Shown here in pieces: positions 13,177 to 14,996 of a stretch of DNA of 14,996 bases. Made by a program: the position numbers and the translations under genes. Location of the stretch: NCBI GenBank assembly GCA_031178565.1, contig JAPSIU010000037.1, positions 1-14,996 on the forward strand. The letters are read 5' to 3'. How positions within the stretch are numbered: the stretch's first letter is position 1; every line of letters starts with the position of its first letter. Origin of the DNA: Leucobacter sp. GTDB lineage: Bacteria; Actinomycetota; Actinomycetes; Actinomycetales; Microbacteriaceae. The notes beneath the pieces were generated by a model. The model did no database searches. It saw only the letters and a list, made by a program, of their open reading frames with translations, and was not told the DNA's origin.

Positions 13177-14403
13177 GTGCGCCTCATCACCCAGTCCAGC
13201 AAGTTGAGAGGGGTGCGCTACGACGTCCGCGGCCCGATCCTCCAGGAGGCCGAGCGGCTCGAGCGCGAGGGTCACGAGATCCTGAAGCTGAACATCGGCA
13301 ACCCCGCGCCCTTCGGCTTCGAGGCCCCGCCCGAGATCGTGGAGGCTCTGCGGGCCGCGCTGCCGAGCGCGCAGGGCTACAGCGATTCTCGCGGGATCCT
13401 GCCCGCTCGCGAGGCGGTGGCGCGCTCCTACTCCGAGGAGGGCGTTATGGGGGTCGGCCCCGACGACGTGCTGATCGGCAACGGGGTGAGCGAGATGATC
13501 TCGCTCGTGCTGCAGGCGCTCGTCGACGACGGCGACGAGATCCTCGTCCCCGCTCCCGACTACCCGCTGTGGACCGCGCAGGTGACGCTGTCCGGCGGTC
13601 GTGCGGTGCACTACCCGTGCGACGAGACGAACGGATGGATGCCGGACCTCGCGGGCATCGAGTCGCTCGTCACCTCGCGCACCAAGGGAATCGTCCTCAT
13701 CAACCCGAACAACCCCACGGGCGCCGTCTACTCGGCGGAGCTGGTGCGCGGGTTCGCCGCGCTCGCCGAGCGGCACGGCCTCGTCCTCATGGCCGACGAG
13801 ATCTACGAGCGGATCCTCTACGACGGTGCCGTGCACGAGCATGCCGCGCTGCACGTGCACGGGACGCTCTGCCTGACCTTCAGCGGGTTGTCGAAGGCGC
13901 AGCGCGTGGCCGGCTATCGCGCCGGCTGGGTCGCCGCGTCCGGGGACCGCTCGCGAGCGCGGGACTTCCTGGAGGGACTCTCGCTGCTCGCCAACATGCG
14001 CATGTGCGCGAATGTCCCGGCCCAGCACGCGATCCCGGTCGCGCTCGCGGCCGAGACGAACTGGTCGGGGATCGCCGAGCTGTGCGCCCCGGGAGGACGG
14101 CTGCGCGAACAGCGGGACGCGGCCCACGGGCTGCTCACGGCGATCCCGGGTGTCGGCTGCGAGCTCCCCGGCGGCGCCATGTATCTGTTCCCGCGGCTCG
14201 ATCCGGAGCGCTATCCGATCACGGACGATCAGGCCTTCGTGATCGATCTCCTGCGCGCGACGCGCGTGCTCGTGACGAACGGCCGGGGGTTCAACCTCGC
14301 GACGCCCGATCACCTGCGCTTCGTGACGCTGCCGAGGACGGAGGTGCTCACCGAGGCGATCGGGCGCATCGCGGAGTACCTCGACGGGATCCGCGTCTCG
14401 TGA
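13177..14403 (+). CDS. alaA: Glutamate-pyruvate (alanine) aminotransferase, PLP class I
   Basis: 408 aa, colinear with E. coli AlaA (405 aa) from its first residues (SSKL..RYDVRGP, KLNIGNPAPFGF, AQGYSDSRG, PAPDYPLWTA, CANVPAQHAI, GGRLREQR). It interconverts pyruvate plus glutamate with alanine plus 2-oxoglutarate in the cytoplasm, supplying alanine. PLP-site residues are visible: Asn179 in NPNNPTG, Asp207 and Tyr210 in ADEIY, the Schiff-base Lys240 in FSGLSK and Arg248 nearby. The residues after the lysine read AQR rather than the TYR typical of AlaA, a small change near the cofactor. The GTG start matches the E. coli N-terminus position for position and sits at leaderless spacing from AATAAT. 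It overlaps rlmH by GTGA at the 3' end, so the two are probably an operon. Confidence 0.92.
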   Translation: MRLITQSSKLRGVRYDVRGPILQEAERLEREGHEILKLNIGNPAPFGFEAPPEIVEALRAALPSAQGYSDSRGILPAREAVARSYSEEGVMGVGPDDVLIGNGVSEMISLVLQALVDDGDEILVPAPDYPLWTAQVTLSGGRAVHYPCDETNGWMPDLAGIESLVTSRTKGIVLINPNNPTGAVYSAELVRGFAALAERHGLVLMADEIYERILYDGAVHEHAALHVHGTLCLTFSGLSKAQRVAGYRAGWVAASGDRSRARDFLEGLSLLANMRMCANVPAQHAIPVALAAETNWSGIAELCAPGGRLREQRDAAHGLLTAIPGVGCELPGGAMYLFPRLDPERYPITDDQAFVIDLLRATRVLVTNGRGFNLATPDHLRFVTLPRTEVLTEAIGRIAEYLDGIRVS

Positions 14404-14858
14404 CGGTCAGGATCCTCGCGGTCGGGAAGAAGCACGAGAGTTGGGTCTCCGACGGGATCGAGCGCTATGCGAAGCGGCTGCGCAAGCCGTTCGAGGCGAG
14501 TTGGCAGCTGCTTCCGCACTCCGCCAGGGAGGGCAACGCGGCGCGCACCGAGGAATCGGAGCGGATCCTCGCGAAGCTGGATCGGGACGCCTTCGTGGTG
14601 CTGCTCGACGAGCGCGGCCGCAACGTCGACTCCCCGGCTCTCGCGCGCACGTTGCAGGGGGCGTTCGACTCGGGCCGAGCGGCGACCTTCGTGATCGGCG
14701 GAGCGTACGGGGTCGACGATCGAGTGCGCGGGCGCGCCGACTTCGTCTGGAGCCTCTCGAAGCTCGTGTTCCCCCACCAGCTCGTGAGGTTGATCCTCGC
14801 GGAGCAGCTGTACCGCTCCCAGGAGATCGCCGCGGGGCGCCCCTACCACCACGTGTAG
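14400..14858 (+). CDS. rlmH: 23S rRNA (pseudouridine-1915-N3)-methyltransferase RlmH
   Basis: 152 aa, against 155 in E. coli. This SPOUT-class homodimeric enzyme methylates pseudouridine 1915 in helix 69 of 23S rRNA on assembled 70S ribosomes, using S-adenosylmethionine. Seen here are the opening strand RILAVGKKHESWV, the core VLLDERGRNVDSPALA (about 66-81), the knot loop FVIGGAYGVDD binding SAM, and the C-terminal SLSKLVFPHQLVRLILAEQ followed by LYRSQEIAAGRPYHH, which carries the conserved terminal Tyr-His. The start is GTG at 14400, whose TG overlaps the alaA TGA stop, so translation probably depends on re-initiation. The open frame upstream is an out-of-frame shadow of alaA. Function is certain at family level. 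Confidence 0.95.
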   Translation: MTVRILAVGKKHESWVSDGIERYAKRLRKPFEASWQLLPHSAREGNAARTEESERILAKLDRDAFVVLLDERGRNVDSPALARTLQGAFDSGRAATFVIGGAYGVDDRVRGRADFVWSLSKLVFPHQLVRLILAEQLYRSQEIAAGRPYHHV

Positions 14859-14908
14859 GGTCTGGGGTTGCAGGTCGGGCGTGCGTCCGCGCCTCGTCCC
14901 ATCCTCCG

Positions 14909-14935
14909 CCTCGTCCGCCTCGTCCGCCTCGTCCG
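14909..14935. repeat. Three tandem copies of CCTCGTCCG
   Basis: Three perfect 9-bp units in non-coding DNA after rlmH, preceded by a partial copy. No coding role is supported. Confidence 0.85.
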
Positions 14936-14973
14936 CCGCATCCCACCGAACAACTTGGCGCGAAGTGGGGCCA

Positions 14974-14990
14974 CCCCCCCCCCCGGGGGG
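14974..14990. repeat. C11-G6 homopolymer junction near the window end
   Basis: Eleven Cs followed directly by six Gs, giving a CCCCCCGGGGGG palindrome. Such runs are prone to slippage or base-calling error. Otherwise 14859-14996 shows no gene. Confidence 0.8.
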
Positions 14991-14996
14991 CCGAAG

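Noticed and set aside
13569..14399. Plus-strand frame ahead of rlmH
   Set aside because: Out-of-frame shadow of alaA. The RlmH N-terminus begins exactly at GTG 14400.

Overview
The window is chromosomal DNA from a very GC-rich, gene-dense actinobacterium, most likely Microbacteriaceae (the Leucobacter/Microbacterium neighbourhood). This placement is inferred from base composition, near-exclusive G/C-ending codons, frequent leaderless starts and the gene families present. No rRNA, tRNA, CRISPR array, insertion sequence or phage gene was seen.

Region 1 (1-2416) is a sugar-uptake locus. A leftward pair consists of a BadF/BcrA-type sugar kinase (GlcNAc-kinase-like) overlapping by ATGA the start of a substrate-binding lipoprotein that runs off the left edge. 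Divergent from it is a ROK-family repressor. The gap between them holds an AT-rich 23-bp inverted repeat on the kinase promoter, a good candidate ROK operator.

Region 2 (2509-6874) is a sensing and export module. A NarL-type histidine kinase and response regulator read leftward (ATGA overlap). A NatA/NatB-like ABC-2 ATPase and permease read rightward (ATGA overlap). A perfect 18-bp palindrome lies in the divergent promoter region. The response regulator has an unusual Ser/Pro/Gly insert inside its receiver domain, partly encoded by a GAGGGC hexanucleotide tandem repeat.

Region 3 (6925-10011) holds stand-alone genes: cytidine deaminase, a DHA2-type 14-TM MFS exporter, a small MTH1187/YkoF-type thiamine-binding protein, and a convergent YbaK-type aminoacyl-tRNA deacylase. 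Between the last two genes is a short, AT-rich segment with several overlapping inverted repeats.

Region 4 (about 10120-11100) is compositionally distinct and less GC-rich. It carries one secreted protein of unrecognised function with its own promoter region and a terminator-like hairpin, and is the best candidate here for recently acquired DNA.

Region 5 (11120-14858) holds a fused type-I ABC exporter, the alanine aminotransferase AlaA and, overlapping it, the 23S rRNA methyltransferase RlmH. Inside the exporter gene is a 13/14 match to the chromosomal ParB-binding site parS. It uses the only TTT codon of that gene.

Across the window six genes (ROK, histidine kinase, cdd, MFS, ABC exporter, alaA) have a -10-like hexamer ending 6-7 nt before the start codon and no Shine-Dalgarno. 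This implies leaderless mRNAs. The other genes use a Shine-Dalgarno or overlapping stop/start coupling.
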